Shown here: positions 1 to 9,127 of the stretch, in pieces
Numbering within the stretch: the first letter of the stretch is position 1
Layout of the letters: the number at the start of each line of letters is the position of its first letter
DNA from: Streptomyces antibioticus
Lineage (GTDB): Bacteria; Actinomycetota; Actinomycetes; Streptomycetales; Streptomycetaceae
DNA: 64,000 bases
NCBI RefSeq assembly: GCF_001514065.1
Contig: NZ_KQ948426.1
Coordinates: forward strand, 434,001-498,000
Direction of reading: 5' to 3'
Notes under the pieces: model-generated
What the model was told of the DNA's origin: nothing
Database searches by the model: none
What the model saw: the letters and a program-made list of their open reading frames with translations, nothing else
Translations under genes and position numbers: made by a program

Positions 1-601
1 CGTCGACGGCACGTTGATCGACGCGGTGAGCAACCAACGCCGGGTCTGGGGCACCTGGGCGGAGCGCCACGGCCTGAACCCGGCCGAGGTCCACGAGGTG
101 GCCCTGCGCACCCGCCCGCTGGAGACCTTCGCCCAGGTCGCCCCGGACCGGGACCCCCAGGAATGCCTGGCGGCCCTGCACGCACTGGAGGACGACGACG
201 TCCGAACCGGCGTCTACTCCGCCTTCGACGGCGCGTCCGAACTCCTGCACGCCCTGCACCCGGGCTCCTGGGCCCTGGTCACCTCGAACTACGAACACCG
301 CGTCCGCGGCCGCTTCCGCCGCACCGGCCTCCCCCTGCCGCCCGTGATCGTGGACGCGGCCGCGGTGACCGAGGGCAAACCGTCCCCCACCCCCTACCTC
401 CAGGCCGCCGCCCTTCTGGGCACACCCCCGGAGGACTGCCTGGTCATCGAGGACGCCCCCTCCGGAATCCACTCAGGCCTGCGCGCCGGAATGCAGGTCT
501 GGAGCGTGAACACGCAAACGGCCCCCGCACCCACCCACCGCCACTACCCGACCCTCCGCGAGGCGATCCCCGACATCCTGGCCTTCGCCGGGCAGGGCTG
601 A
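1..601 (+). CDS. HAD-family hydrolase (5' end outside window)
   Basis: Haloacid-dehalogenase superfamily phosphatase, probably acting on a small phosphorylated metabolite in the cytoplasm. The reading frame is open from base 2 and begins VDGTLID, the tail of HAD motif I (DxDGTLxD), so the nucleophile Asp and the start codon lie upstream. Motif II is the Thr/Ser in ALVTSNYEHR. A Lys precedes PSPTPYL (GKPSP, motif III) and motif IV is VIEDAPSGIHSG, where two acidic residues would hold Mg2+. The order of motifs and the EDAPSGI string are typical of the beta-phosphoglucomutase/sugar-phosphatase-like HAD group. The specific substrate cannot be read from the sequence. It converges on the pirin gene across a strong terminator. 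Confidence 0.85.
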   Translation, partial: VDGTLIDAVSNQRRVWGTWAERHGLNPAEVHEVALRTRPLETFAQVAPDRDPQECLAALHALEDDDVRTGVYSAFDGASELLHALHPGSWALVTSNYEHRVRGRFRRTGLPLPPVIVDAAAVTEGKPSPTPYLQAAALLGTPPEDCLVIEDAPSGIHSGLRAGMQVWSVNTQTAPAPTHRHYPTLREAIPDILAFAGQG

Positions 602-636
602 GTCGCTTCTCGCGATGCGGGTGCGGATGCGGCAAA

Positions 637-673
637 GGCCCGAATCCGCAGATCGATGCTGCGGATTCGGGCC
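637..673. terminator. bidirectional terminator hairpin
   Basis: Perfect 15-bp inverted repeat (637-651 and 659-673) with a 7-base loop, between the convergent HAD and pirin genes. It can form in either transcript. No U-tract is evident, as is common in high-GC actinobacteria. Confidence 0.8.
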
Positions 674-699
674 CTGGAGAGCCGGGGGGCCCGAGCGCC

Positions 700-1671
700 T
701 TACAGGCCACCCTCCGACATTCCGTGCACGGCGGGGATCGTCCCCAGCCGGCCCTTCTGGAAGTCGTCGAACGCCTGCTGGAGTTCCTCGCGGGTGTTCA
801 TGACGAACGGGCCGTAGTGGGCCATGGGCTCACGGATCGGCTGTCCGCCGAGGAGGACGACCTCGAGGTCCGGGGTGTGGGAGTCCTGCTTCTCGTCCGC
901 GCGGACCGTCAGGGAACCGCCGGCACCGAAGACGGCCGTCTGGCCGAGGTGGATCGGACGCCGCTCGACGCCCACCGAACCCCGCCCCGCCAGCACGTAC
1001 GCGAGGCCGTTGAAGTCCTCACGCCACGGCAGCGTGATCTCCGCGCCCGGCGCCAGCGTCGCGTGGATCATCGTGATCGGGGTGTGGGTGATACCGGGAC
1101 CCTGGTGGCCGTCGAGCTCACCGGCGATGACACGGAGCAGCGCACCGCCGTCGGGCGTCGTCAGCAGCTGGACGTTGCCGCCGCGGATGTCCTGGTACCG
1201 GGGCGCCATCATCTTGTCCTTGGCGGGGAGGTTGACCCACAGCTGGAGGCCGTGGAAGAGCCCTCCGGACATGACCAGCGACTCCGGCGGCGCCTCGATG
1301 TGGAGGAGGCCGGAACCGGCGGTCATCCACTGGGTGTCGCCGTTGGTGATGGTGCCGCCACCGCCCTGGCTGTCCTGGTGGTCGAAGATCCCGTCGATGA
1401 TGTAGGTGACGGTCTCGAAGCCGCGGTGCGGGTGCCAGGGGGTCCCCTTCGGCTCGCCCGGCGCGTACTCCACCTCCCCCATCTGATCCATCATGATGAA
1501 CGGATCCAGGTGGCGGTAATTGATCCCGGCGAACGCACGGCGCACCGGGAAGCCCTCGCCCTCGAAACCGCTCGGCGCGGTCGTGACGGTGAGCACGGGA
1601 CGGGCCACGGCGTCTGCGGACGCGGCGACGCGGGGCAGCGTCAGCGGGTTCTCGACGGTCACTGCAGGCAT
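700..1671 (-). CDS. pirin family protein
   Basis: Bicupin protein of the pirin family, 323 aa. The N-terminal cupin contains the family signature HPHRGFETVTY (about residues 82-92) with metal-binding His residues, followed by HxD/H and Glu positions in LLHIEAPPES. The C-terminal cupin follows from about residue 180. Some pirins are metal-dependent quercetin 2,3-dioxygenases and others are transcriptional cofactors, so the precise role is uncertain. The ATG at 1671 is preceded by AAGGAGG. The gene is monocistronic, and a dyad upstream (1701-1716) may be an operator. Confidence 0.9.
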   Translation of the reverse strand: MPAVTVENPLTLPRVAASADAVARPVLTVTTAPSGFEGEGFPVRRAFAGINYRHLDPFIMMDQMGEVEYAPGEPKGTPWHPHRGFETVTYIIDGIFDHQDSQGGGGTITNGDTQWMTAGSGLLHIEAPPESLVMSGGLFHGLQLWVNLPAKDKMMAPRYQDIRGGNVQLLTTPDGGALLRVIAGELDGHQGPGITHTPITMIHATLAPGAEITLPWREDFNGLAYVLAGRGSVGVERRPIHLGQTAVFGAGGSLTVRADEKQDSHTPDLEVVLLGGQPIREPMAHYGPFVMNTREELQQAFDDFQKGRLGTIPAVHGMSEGGL

Positions 1672-1700
1672 GGTCGGTACCTCCTTGGTGCATCCAGTTT

Positions 1701-1716
1701 AGTTGAGCGTTGAACT
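1701..1716. promoter_or_regulatory. candidate operator upstream of pirin gene
   Basis: Imperfect 16-bp dyad (AGTT...AACT with an inner GTTGA repeat) just upstream of the pirin ribosome-binding site. The geometry would suit a MarR-type regulator, but no such gene lies nearby. This is inference from position and symmetry only. Confidence 0.35.
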
Positions 1717-1738
1717 TTCTGCCACCCCTAACGGCAGA

Positions 1739-1764
1739 AGCCCGGAGGACATTCCCTCCGGGCT
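1739..1764 (-). terminator. hairpin upstream of pirin, 3' of the secreted protein gene
   Basis: Perfect 10-bp inverted repeat AGCCCGGAGG/CCTCCGGGCT with a 6-base loop, 24 bases past the stop codon of the secreted-protein gene. It reads as that gene's terminator. Confidence 0.75.
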
Positions 1765-1787
1765 CCACCACGCGGGGCCGACCCGCG

Positions 1788-3734
1788 TCAGTTGCTGAAG
1801 TACAGGTACTTCCAGGACCCGTACGTCGTCGAGTTCACGCTGTCGCCGGACGAGCCGTTGACGTACACCGACCGCATCCGCGCCCGGATGCCCGACTCGT
1901 CGGGCGCCCCGAGGGACACGGCCGACTTGCCGTTCGAGCCGAGCGGGAAGTACTCCGAGTCCGCCGAGTACCAGTCGCCCTGGTAGTAGACCTGGAGGTC
2001 GAAGCGCTGCTGACGGCCCGGGTAGTACGACATCGTCGTCGTGAGCAGCGGGTCCGTGCTCTTGTGGAACCAGTAGTACGTCTTCGAGCCGATCTTCGCC
2101 GTCTTGTAGTGCTTGGAGACGGCGGTGGAGATCTTGACCTTGGCGTAGGCCGTGGACTTGACGGTCTTCGGCTTGTAGCGGGAGTCGCCCGCGAAGACCG
2201 CGGTGACGGCCGTGTCCCGGGTCATGTCCACCCAGGCGCTGATGTTGCCGTCGGAGTTGACCGTGCCGGTCTTGATGAGCTTCTTGCCCTTGTCGCTGCC
2301 GAAGGGGTCGGCGTAGATCGAGACCGAGCGGTTCTTGTACGTCTTGCCCAGGTGCGCGGTGAACTTCACGTCGGCGCCGTACGAGTACAGCTTGCCGTTG
2401 TTGTTCAGGCTCAGCGTGGTGGCGGCGCGGGAGACGTCGACGGTGTCCGAGGCGCTCACGGCGGTGTGGGCGGCGTCGCCCGCGTACTTCACCGTGTACT
2501 TCACCTTGCCGCCGGCCGGCGGGGTGTTGGTGAAGGAGTACGTGCCGTCCGCCTTGACCGTCACCGCCGGCAGCGCCTTGCCGTTCGGGCTGTCCAGGTC
2601 GGTGCGGGTGACGGTGAGCTGGGTGCCGGCGGCGAACGGGACCGACGCCGTGATCTTGCCCTTGACGGTGAGCTGCTGGGCGCGGGTGGCCGTCGACGGG
2701 GCGTTGACCGTGAGGGTCGGGACGCTGAGCGTGGGCTGGGTCAGCGCCTTGAGCGTGTAGCCGTTGCTGAAGTTGACCAGGGCGAAGACGCGCGAGGCGT
2801 CCGGGGCCCAGGCCACGTCGTTGACGGGCCCGGTGCCCGGAGTGTAGGTGCGGACCGGCTGGGTGGCGTCGGGCCGGTAGATCGCGACCTGGGAGCCGGA
2901 GGTCTGGGCGATCAGGCCGCCCAGCCCGATGTCCGCCCCCTGCCCCGCGGGGTAGGCGCCGGCCTTGGTGAAGGTGCCGTTCGCGAAGGCGTCCCGGTCG
3001 GTGCCGTTGACGAGGACCTGGTCGCCGCCGGGGACGAGGTCGACGTCGTAGACGCCGTTCGTCAGGGCGTACGAGGTGTCGTGCCAGGCGGTGACCTTGG
3101 GGGTGGCGCCCGATACGTCGAGGACGGCGAGGGTGCCCGAGGAGTCACCGGTCTCGCCGACGGCCAGCAGGCCGGGGCGCTGCGGGTCGGTGTCGAGGAG
3201 GGCCTGGCCCCACAGTCCGGAGTTGGTGCCCTCGGTCGGGAGCTGGGCGAGTGCCACCGGGTCGGTGCCGCTCGCGGGGTCCACGGCCGGGTCGACGGAG
3301 CCCAGGTCGCCGTCCCACTGGTCGCCGTAGGAGAACCAGACCTTGCCGCCGGCGAACGCGATGTGCGCGGGGCCCGTGTCGGTGGCGACGGGGTAGCGGG
3401 TCTTGATGTCGAGGGTGGCGGGGTCGAGCGCCACGATCTCGTGCGTGCCGCGCAGGGCGGCGTACAGGGTGCTGCCGTCGTCGGAGAGGACCAGTTCGGA
3501 GACGCCTTCGACGCCGGTCACGGAGTCGACCTGGTTGCCGTTGTAGTCGGCGGCGAAGATCCGGCCGTTGGCGCTGTCGCCGACGAAGACCCGCTTGAGC
3601 GAGTCGCTGACGGCGAGGCCGCCGGGCGAGCCGACCGTGGTGGTGACGGCCGAGGCCGTCCCGGCCGTGACGGCGGTCAGCGCGACGGAGCTGAAGAGGA
3701 CCGCGAGCGCTGTCGCGGTGGATGTGCTGCGCAT
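1788..3734 (-). CDS. secreted beta-propeller / bacterial Ig-like repeat protein
   Basis: Predicted exported protein of about 648 aa. The ATG at 3734 gives a signal peptide with a short basic n-region, a hydrophobic stretch ALAVLFSSVALTAVTAG and cleavage after ASA. A GTG two codons earlier (3740), better spaced from GGGGG, is an alternative start. Residues about 40-340 resemble YncE/40-residue beta-propeller repeats (VALDPATLDI, VAVLDVSGATPKV, VNDVAWAPDAS). This is followed by Ig-like domains of the filler type (TVKADGTYSFTNTPPAGGKVKYTVKYAGDA is typical, quoted in part). A Tyr/Trp-rich C-terminal domain of about 150 residues ends SWKYLYFSN. No catalytic motif was found. An adhesion or cell-surface structural role is likely but unproven. 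Confidence 0.8.
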   Translation of the reverse strand: MRSTSTATALAVLFSSVALTAVTAGTASAVTTTVGSPGGLAVSDSLKRVFVGDSANGRIFAADYNGNQVDSVTGVEGVSELVLSDDGSTLYAALRGTHEIVALDPATLDIKTRYPVATDTGPAHIAFAGGKVWFSYGDQWDGDLGSVDPAVDPASGTDPVALAQLPTEGTNSGLWGQALLDTDPQRPGLLAVGETGDSSGTLAVLDVSGATPKVTAWHDTSYALTNGVYDVDLVPGGDQVLVNGTDRDAFANGTFTKAGAYPAGQGADIGLGGLIAQTSGSQVAIYRPDATQPVRTYTPGTGPVNDVAWAPDASRVFALVNFSNGYTLKALTQPTLSVPTLTVNAPSTATRAQQLTVKGKITASVPFAAGTQLTVTRTDLDSPNGKALPAVTVKADGTYSFTNTPPAGGKVKYTVKYAGDAAHTAVSASDTVDVSRAATTLSLNNNGKLYSYGADVKFTAHLGKTYKNRSVSIYADPFGSDKGKKLIKTGTVNSDGNISAWVDMTRDTAVTAVFAGDSRYKPKTVKSTAYAKVKISTAVSKHYKTAKIGSKTYYWFHKSTDPLLTTTMSYYPGRQQRFDLQVYYQGDWYSADSEYFPLGSNGKSAVSLGAPDESGIRARMRSVYVNGSSGDSVNSTTYGSWKYLYFSN

Positions 3735-3914
3735 GCGCACAGGTGTGAACCCCCACAAGAGATCCCGGGGTCGCCGGGAGACTGAGAGCGCCGCGCGGCG
3801 CCCGGACGCGGACCGCCCGGAAGGCGGTGTGACGTGCGGGGCGCGGCTGCCAGAGGGCACTCTATGGCATGCCTGTGACAATCGCGTGGAGGTTTTTTCT
3901 CCGCCGGGAGGCGG

Positions 3915-4379
3915 CTAGCCGTACATCCTTCGCATCGCGAACTCGACCATCTGCTCGACCGCCTTGGCGTCGAACACCATCCGGTGCTCGCCCTCCATGT
4001 CGAGGACGAAGCCGTACCCGGTCGGCAGGAGGTCGATCACCTCGGCGCCGGTGATCACGAAGTACTTGGACTCCTTGCCCGCGTACCGGCGCAGTTCCTT
4101 GAGCGAGGTGAACATCGGGATCACCGGCTGCTGGGTGTTGTGCAGGGCGAGGAAGCCGGGGTTGTCGCCGCGCGGGCAGTACACCTTGGACGTGGCGAAG
4201 ACCTGCTGGAAGTCCTCGGCGGCGAGCTGCCCGGTGGTGAAGGCGCGCACCGCGTCCGCGAGGGACGGCGGGGACGGCTCGGGGTACAGCGGCGGCTGCT
4301 GGCCGTACCCGCCCGGCATCTGCTGCTGTGGCGTGGCGTACTGCTGCTGCGTACCCGCGCTCTGGTCGTAGCCGTACAT
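3915..4379 (-). CDS. SseB-domain protein
   Basis: 154-aa cytoplasmic protein with a Gln/Tyr/Pro/Gly-rich N-terminal tail (about residues 1-38) followed by an SseB N-terminal domain: VYCPRGDNPGFLAL, PVIPMFTSLKELRRY and VIDLLPTGYGFVLD are the recognisable family stretches. SseB-fold proteins were named from an enterobacterial type III secretion locus, but actinobacterial members have no known function and no secretion genes lie here. The gene is divergent from the dioxygenase-like lipoprotein, with a 119-base gap. Its product ends MRRMYG. Confidence 0.8.
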   Translation of the reverse strand: MYGYDQSAGTQQQYATPQQQMPGGYGQQPPLYPEPSPPSLADAVRAFTTGQLAAEDFQQVFATSKVYCPRGDNPGFLALHNTQQPVIPMFTSLKELRRYAGKESKYFVITGAEVIDLLPTGYGFVLDMEGEHRMVFDAKAVEQMVEFAMRRMYG

Positions 4380-4498
4380 GGGCGCAAGCGTACCGAGCGG
4401 GGTGGCGTGGCGGAGGCCCGCAGGGGGCCGGAAACCGACAGCGACTCGACAGCCGTCGGCTCTGGGTTCGGGGGGCCGCCGCTCCTAGCGTCGTTCCC

Positions 4499-5296
4499 AT
4501 GCGCCGAGACGAGCACGACGAGGCCCGCGACGGGGTCCATGAGCACGACCGGGGGCTCTCCTACGACCTTCCCGTCCTCGCCCGCCGCCGGATGATCCGG
4601 CTGCTGGCGGGTGCGGGCCTCGTGCCGCTGGCCGGCTGTTCCACGGACGACTCCGGTGCCTCCGGGTGCTCTGCGGTCCCGGAGGAGACGGCCGGTCCGT
4701 ACCCCGCCGACGGTTCGAACGGGGTGAACGTCCTCAAGGAGAGCGGTGTCGTGCGCGGCGACATCAGGAAGAGCTTCGGCGACTCGGCGGGCGGCACGGC
4801 GGAGGGTGTTCCGCTGACCGTGACGCTCACCGTCGTGGCGGCGGACTCCGGCTGCGGTACGCCGAGGAAGGGCGCGGCCGTGTATCTGTGGCACTGCGAC
4901 CGGGAGGGCGCGTACTCCCTGTATACGGAGAGCGTCAGGGACGAGAACTACCTGCGGGGCGTGCAGGAGACCGACGAGTCGGGGCAGGTCACCTTCACCA
5001 GCGTCTTCCCGGGCTGTTACGCCGGCCGCTGGCCGCACATCCACTTCGAGGTCTACGGCAGTCTCGCGGATGCCACCGCCGCGACGGCGGTCATCAGCAC
5101 CTCGCAGCTGGCCTTCCCCGAGGACGTGTGCGACACGGTGTACGCCACCGAGGGCTATGAGGCGAGCGTGACCAACCTCGGCAGTCTCTCCCTGGAGAGC
5201 GACGGCGTCTTCCGGGACGGGTACGAGCGGCAGCTGGCGGTCGTGAAGGGGAGCACGGGCGCCGGATACACCGCCACCCTGACCGTTGCGGTGTGA
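4499..5296 (+). CDS. intradiol ring-cleavage dioxygenase-like lipoprotein
   Basis: 265-aa protein with a twin-arginine-like n-region (ARRRMIRLL) and a lipobox LAGC near residue 40, so it is probably a Tat-exported lipoprotein. The mature part has the intradiol dioxygenase core: ETAGPYPADG, VYLWHCDREGAYSLY and WPHIHFEVYG. The Tyr and His residues in these stretches correspond to the non-haem Fe(III) ligands (Tyr2His2) of protocatechuate/catechol dioxygenases. Extracellular members of this group are common in Streptomyces and have been linked to aromatic compounds. The ATG at 4499 was chosen because it begins the signal sequence; a longer frame upstream has no coding features. Confidence 0.88.
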   Translation: MRRDEHDEARDGVHEHDRGLSYDLPVLARRRMIRLLAGAGLVPLAGCSTDDSGASGCSAVPEETAGPYPADGSNGVNVLKESGVVRGDIRKSFGDSAGGTAEGVPLTVTLTVVAADSGCGTPRKGAAVYLWHCDREGAYSLYTESVRDENYLRGVQETDESGQVTFTSVFPGCYAGRWPHIHFEVYGSLADATAATAVISTSQLAFPEDVCDTVYATEGYEASVTNLGSLSLESDGVFRDGYERQLAVVKGSTGAGYTATLTVAV

Positions 5297-5331
5297 ACCG
5301 TCACAGATGGCCGGATCGGGGTTGCGACTTA

Positions 5332-5345
5332 TTACCGGCGGGTAG
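5332..5345. promoter_or_regulatory. TACC-n4-GGTA palindrome upstream of acyl-CoA dehydrogenase
   Basis: The stretch TTACCGGCGGGTAG is a TACC/GGTA dyad about 85 bases before the acyl-CoA dehydrogenase start, overlapping a weak TTGCGA (5322) / TAGCAT (5343) promoter-like pair. It is probably the operator of a fatty-acid-responsive repressor, by analogy with other actinobacterial fatty-acid genes. The regulator is not identified. Confidence 0.45.
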
Positions 5346-5429
5346 CATCATCGTATCGAAGCTACTTGTCGGTACGTGAACTAGCGCGAGGATCCAGTGC
5401 CTCGCCCGTCTCTCCAGGGAGCCGTCGCC

Positions 5430-7256
5430 ATGGGGCACTACAAGTCGAATCTCCGTGACATCGAGTTCAACCTCTTCGAAGTGCTCGGCCGCGACAAGCT
5501 GTACGGCACGGGTCCCTTCGAGGAGATGGACGTCGAGACCGCGAAGAGCATCCTCGCCGAGATGACGCGCCTCGCGGAGAACGAGCTGGCGGAGTCCTTC
5601 GCGGACGCCGACCGCAACCCGCCGGTCTTCGACCCGGAGACCAACACCGCGCCGGTCCCCGCGTCCTTCAAGAAGAGCTACAAGGCGTTCATCGACTCCG
5701 AGTACTGGCGTCTGGGCCTGCCCGAGGCCATCGGCGGCACGACCGCGCCCTCGTCGCTGATCTGGGGCTTCGCGGAGCTGATCCTCGGCGCCAACCCGGC
5801 CGTGTGGATGTACTCCTCCGGTCCGGCGTTCGCCGGGATCCTCTACGACGAGGGCAACGACGTACAGAAGAAGATCGCCCGGATCGCCGTGGAGAAGACC
5901 TGGGGTTCGACCATGGTGCTGACCGAGCCGGACGCCGGTTCGGACGTCGGCGCCGGTCGCACCAAGGCGATCCAGCAGGAGGACGGCTCCTGGCACATCG
6001 AGGGCGTCAAGCGCTTCATCACGTCCGGTGAGCACGACATGGAGGAGAACATCCTCCACTACGTCCTCGCGCGTCCCGAGGGCGCCGGCCCGGGCACCAA
6101 GGGGCTGTCCCTGTTCCTCGTCCCGAAGTACCTCTTCGACTTCGAGACCGGCGAGCTGGGCGAGCGCAACGGCGTCTACGCGACGAACGTCGAGCACAAG
6201 ATGGGCCTGAAGGCCTCCAACACCTGCGAGATGACCTTCGGCGACCAGCACCCCGCCAAGGGCTGGCTGATCGGCGACAAGCACGACGGCATCCGCCAGA
6301 TGTTCCGCATCATCGAGTTCGCCCGCATGATGGTCGGCACGAAGGCGATCTCGACGCTGTCGACCGGTTACCTGAACGCGCTGGAGTACGCCAAGGAGCG
6401 CGTCCAGGGCACCGACCTCGCCGCCTTCGGCGACAAGACCGCGCCCAAGGTCACCATCACGCACCACCCGGACGTGCGCCGCTCGCTGATGACGCAGAAG
6501 GCGTACGCGGAGGGCATGCGCGCGCTCGTCCTCTACACCGCCTCGATCCAGGACGCGATCGCCGTCAAGGAGGCCGCGGGCGAGGACGCCAAGGCCGAGC
6601 ACGCGCTCAACGACCTGCTCCTGCCCATCGTGAAGGGCTACGGCTCCGAGAAGGGATACGAGCAGCTCGCCCAGTCGCTCCAGACCTTCGGCGGCTCCGG
6701 GTTCCTCCAGGAGTACCCGATCGAGCAGTACATCCGGGACGCCAAGATCGACACCCTGTACGAGGGCACCACCGCGATCCAGGGCCAGGACTTCTTCTTC
6801 CGGAAGATCGTCCGCAACCAGGGCGCGGCCCTGAACGGTCTCGCCGAGGACATCAAGAAGTTCCTGGCGCTCGGCACCGGCGGCGAGGAGCTGGCCGGCG
6901 CCCGCGAGCACCTCGCGAAGGCGGCCGTCGAGCTGGAGGCCATCGTCGGTCTGATGCTGACCGACCTCGCGGCCACCGAGCAGGACGTCAAGAACATCTA
7001 CAAGGTGGGCCTGAACACCACCCGTCTGCTGCTGGCCTCCGGTGACGTGGTCGTCGGCTACCTGCTCCTCAAGGGCGCCGCCGTGGCCGCCGAGAAGCTG
7101 GAGACCGCCTCCGCCAAGGACAAGGCGTTCTACACCGGCAAGATCGCGGCGGCGAAGTTCTTCGCGGCCAACGTCCTGCCGGGTGTCACGGGTGCGCGCA
7201 AGCTCGCCCAGAACGTCGAGCTGGACCTGATGGACCTGGACGAGGCCGCGTTCTAG
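5430..7256 (+). CDS. acyl-CoA dehydrogenase, FadE5-like
   Basis: 608-aa FAD-dependent acyl-CoA dehydrogenase introducing the alpha,beta double bond in beta-oxidation. Domain order: an N-terminal extension beginning [14 protein letters not shown], then helical, beta-barrel ([19 protein letters not shown]/substrate loop) and C-terminal helical domains ([29 protein letters not shown]-type [13 protein letters not shown]). It ends with an extra about 120-residue C-terminal region, as in the long mycobacterial FadE5 type rather than the 380-aa short type. The likely catalytic Glu is in the LYEGTT loop. The start at ATG 5430 follows GGGAG and matches the family N-terminus; an in-frame GTG 11 codons upstream is less likely. 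It is monocistronic, followed by a terminator. Confidence 0.93.
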   Translation: MGHYKSNLRDIEFNLFEVLGRDKLYGTGPFEEMDVETAKSILAEMTRLAENELAESFADADRNPPVFDPETNTAPVPASFKKSYKAFIDSEYWRLGLPEAIGGTTAPSSLIWGFAELILGANPAVWMYSSGPAFAGILYDEGNDVQKKIARIAVEKTWGSTMVLTEPDAGSDVGAGRTKAIQQEDGSWHIEGVKRFITSGEHDMEENILHYVLARPEGAGPGTKGLSLFLVPKYLFDFETGELGERNGVYATNVEHKMGLKASNTCEMTFGDQHPAKGWLIGDKHDGIRQMFRIIEFARMMVGTKAISTLSTGYLNALEYAKERVQGTDLAAFGDKTAPKVTITHHPDVRRSLMTQKAYAEGMRALVLYTASIQDAIAVKEAAGEDAKAEHALNDLLLPIVKGYGSEKGYEQLAQSLQTFGGSGFLQEYPIEQYIRDAKIDTLYEGTTAIQGQDFFFRKIVRNQGAALNGLAEDIKKFLALGTGGEELAGAREHLAKAAVELEAIVGLMLTDLAATEQDVKNIYKVGLNTTRLLLASGDVVVGYLLLKGAAVAAEKLETASAKDKAFYTGKIAAAKFFAANVLPGVTGARKLAQNVELDLMDLDEAAF

Positions 7257-7278
7257 GACACATCAGCACAGCTCTCCT

Positions 7279-7312
7279 GAGGGCCCGCTTCCTTCACCGG
7301 GAGCGGGCCCTC
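7279..7312 (+). terminator. terminator after acyl-CoA dehydrogenase
   Basis: Perfect 11-bp inverted repeat GAGGGCCCGCT/AGCGGGCCCTC with a 12-base loop, 22 bases after the stop codon. Confidence 0.8.
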
Positions 7313-7355
7313 GTACGTCGTCCAGGTGAATCCCTTCGTCGTTAAGGTGAACCCC

Positions 7356-8651
7356 ATGAGCGAACCCTCCCGCTTCGACCGCGGCCACACCGACGACCTC
7401 ATGTCCTTCCTGGCGGCGAGCCCGTCGCCGTACCACGCCGTGGCGAACGCCGCCGAGCGGCTGGAGAAGGCCGGCTTCAGGCAGGTCGCCGAGACGGACG
7501 CCTGGGACGGGACGAGCGGCGGCAAGTACGTGCTGCGCGGTGGTGCGATCGTGGCCTGGTACGTGCCCGAGGGCGCCGAGGCGCACACGCCGTTCCGGAT
7601 CGTCGGCGCGCACACCGACTCCCCCAACCTGCGGGTCAAGCCACTGCCGGACGCCGGGGCGCACGGCTGGCGGCAGGTGGCGGTGGAGATCTACGGCGGG
7701 CCGCTGCTGAACTCCTGGCTCGACCGTGACCTGGGGCTGGCCGGCCGGCTGACCCTGCGGGACGGTTCGACGCGGCTCGTGAACGTGGGCCGGCCGCTGC
7801 TGCGGGTGCCGCAGCTCGCCATCCACCTGGACCGCTCGGTGTCGGCGGAGGGGCTCAAGCTCGACAAGCAGCGGCATCTGCAGCCCATCTGGGGGCTCGG
7901 CGACGACGTCCGCGAGGGCGATCTGATCGCGTTCCTGGAGGCGGAGGAGGGGCTCGGCGCGGGCGAGGTCACCGGCTGGGACCTGATGGTCCACTCCGTC
8001 GAGCCGCCCGCCTACCTGGGCCGTGACCAGGAGCTGGTGGCCGGGCCGCGCATGGACAACCTGCTGTCCGTGCACGCCGGGGTGGCCGCGCTGACCGCGG
8101 TCGCGGCCGGCCCGGACCTCGGGTACATCCCCGTGATCGCCGCCTTCGACCACGAGGAGAACGGCTCGCAGTCCGACACCGGTGCGGACGGGCCGCTGCT
8201 CGGCAGTGTGCTGGAGCGTTCGGTGTTCGCGCGCGGCGGGTCGTACGAGGACCGGGCGAGAGCGTTCGCGGGCACCGTCTGTCTGTCCTCCGACACGGGC
8301 CACGCGGTCCACCCCAACTACGCCGAGCGGCACGACCCGACGCACCACCCGCGGGTCAACGGCGGACCGATCCTCAAGGTCAACGTCAACAACCGCTACG
8401 CGACGGACGGTTCGGGACGCGCGGTGTTCGCCGCCGCCTGCGAGAAGGCGGGCGTCCCCTTCCAGTCCTTCGTCTCCAACAACTCCATGCCCTGCGGCAC
8501 CACCATCGGCCCGATCACCGCGGCCCGGCACGGCATCAAGACGGTCGACATCGGTGTCGCCATCCTGTCGATGCACAGCGCCCGCGAACTGTGCGGCGCG
8601 GACGACCCGCATCTGCTGGCCAATGCGCTGGTGGCGTTTCTGGAGGGATAG
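7356..8651 (+). CDS. M18 family aminopeptidase
   Basis: Dinuclear-zinc aminopeptidase of the M18 (aspartyl aminopeptidase/ApeB) family, 431 aa, cytoplasmic, removing N-terminal residues from peptides. Metal-ligand and catalytic motifs are visible in order: IVGAHTDSPNL (His, Asp), AGPRMDNL (Asp), AAFDHEENGSQS (adjacent Glu pair: catalytic and ligand), SDTGHAVHPNY, NNSMPCGTTIGPI and SMHSARE (terminal His). The ATG at 7356 is preceded by AAGGTGA at good spacing; the in-frame GTG at 7326 would add ten residues not expected in the family. Confidence 0.95.
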   Translation: MSEPSRFDRGHTDDLMSFLAASPSPYHAVANAAERLEKAGFRQVAETDAWDGTSGGKYVLRGGAIVAWYVPEGAEAHTPFRIVGAHTDSPNLRVKPLPDAGAHGWRQVAVEIYGGPLLNSWLDRDLGLAGRLTLRDGSTRLVNVGRPLLRVPQLAIHLDRSVSAEGLKLDKQRHLQPIWGLGDDVREGDLIAFLEAEEGLGAGEVTGWDLMVHSVEPPAYLGRDQELVAGPRMDNLLSVHAGVAALTAVAAGPDLGYIPVIAAFDHEENGSQSDTGADGPLLGSVLERSVFARGGSYEDRARAFAGTVCLSSDTGHAVHPNYAERHDPTHHPRVNGGPILKVNVNNRYATDGSGRAVFAAACEKAGVPFQSFVSNNSMPCGTTIGPITAARHGIKTVDIGVAILSMHSARELCGADDPHLLANALVAFLEG

Positions 8652-8710
8652 TTCCGCCGCGCCTGGTTACCCGCCCCTGACGGAAACTTCATGCAGGGGA
8701 GGCGACACTC

Positions 8711-8935
8711 ATGGGCCTCGGCGGATGCATCATCCTCATCGCCGCGGGAGCCATCCTCACGTTCGCGACCGACTGGGACATGCAGGGGGTCAACCTCGAT
8801 CTGGTCGGGATCATCCTGATGATCGTCGGACTGATCGGGGTCAGCACCTTCAGCAGCATCGCGCGGCGCAGGCGGGTCGTGGTGCCGCCCACCACGCCGG
8901 TCGTCGACGAAGAGGTACGGCGCAGGGAGTACTGA
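8711..8935 (+). CDS. small two-helix membrane protein, DUF6458-like
   Basis: 74-aa protein with two hydrophobic helices (residues about 4-18 and 29-46) separated by a polar turn (TDWDMQGVNLDLV), then a basic RRRR and a charged tail. This pattern is that of the actinobacterial DUF6458 family, whose function is unknown. It begins at an ATG behind AGGGGAGG, 59 bases after the aminopeptidase gene, and could be cotranscribed with it. Confidence 0.75.
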   Translation: MGLGGCIILIAAGAILTFATDWDMQGVNLDLVGIILMIVGLIGVSTFSSIARRRRVVVPPTTPVVDEEVRRREY

Positions 8936-8999
8936 CAGCGGGCCGTTCCTGACAGCTCGTCATCAATTGGGCTCACAGGAAATATCCAGACAACCGTGA

Positions 9000-9021
9000 G
9001 CAGTCCGTTACCCCGGACTGC
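9000..9021. terminator. stem-loop upstream of the glycosyltransferase gene
   Basis: Perfect 8-bp inverted repeat GCAGTCCG/CGGACTGC with a TTACCC loop, 64 bases after the DUF6458-like gene and about 105 before the glycosyltransferase start. It may be a terminator or a leader structure. Confidence 0.45.
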
Positions 9022-9127
9022 TTGTCGGCTTGTATGGATTTCGTGAAGACTTGTGAGGACACAGGGGCTCGGGGGGTGAGCGACACCGGGCCCTGTCCTC
9101 GCAAGACTTCGCACCAGGGGGCCCGGC

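Noticed and set aside
1710-3785. Very long (691-codon) open frame on the + strand opposite the secreted protein gene
   Set aside because: High-GC shadow frame: Val/Gly/Arg-rich composition, no domain, and the minus-strand gene has a signal peptide and Ig-like domains.
5370-5380. GTACGTGAAC as a second parS site
   Set aside because: It shares only the CGTGAA core and lacks the palindromic GTTTCACGTGAAAC.
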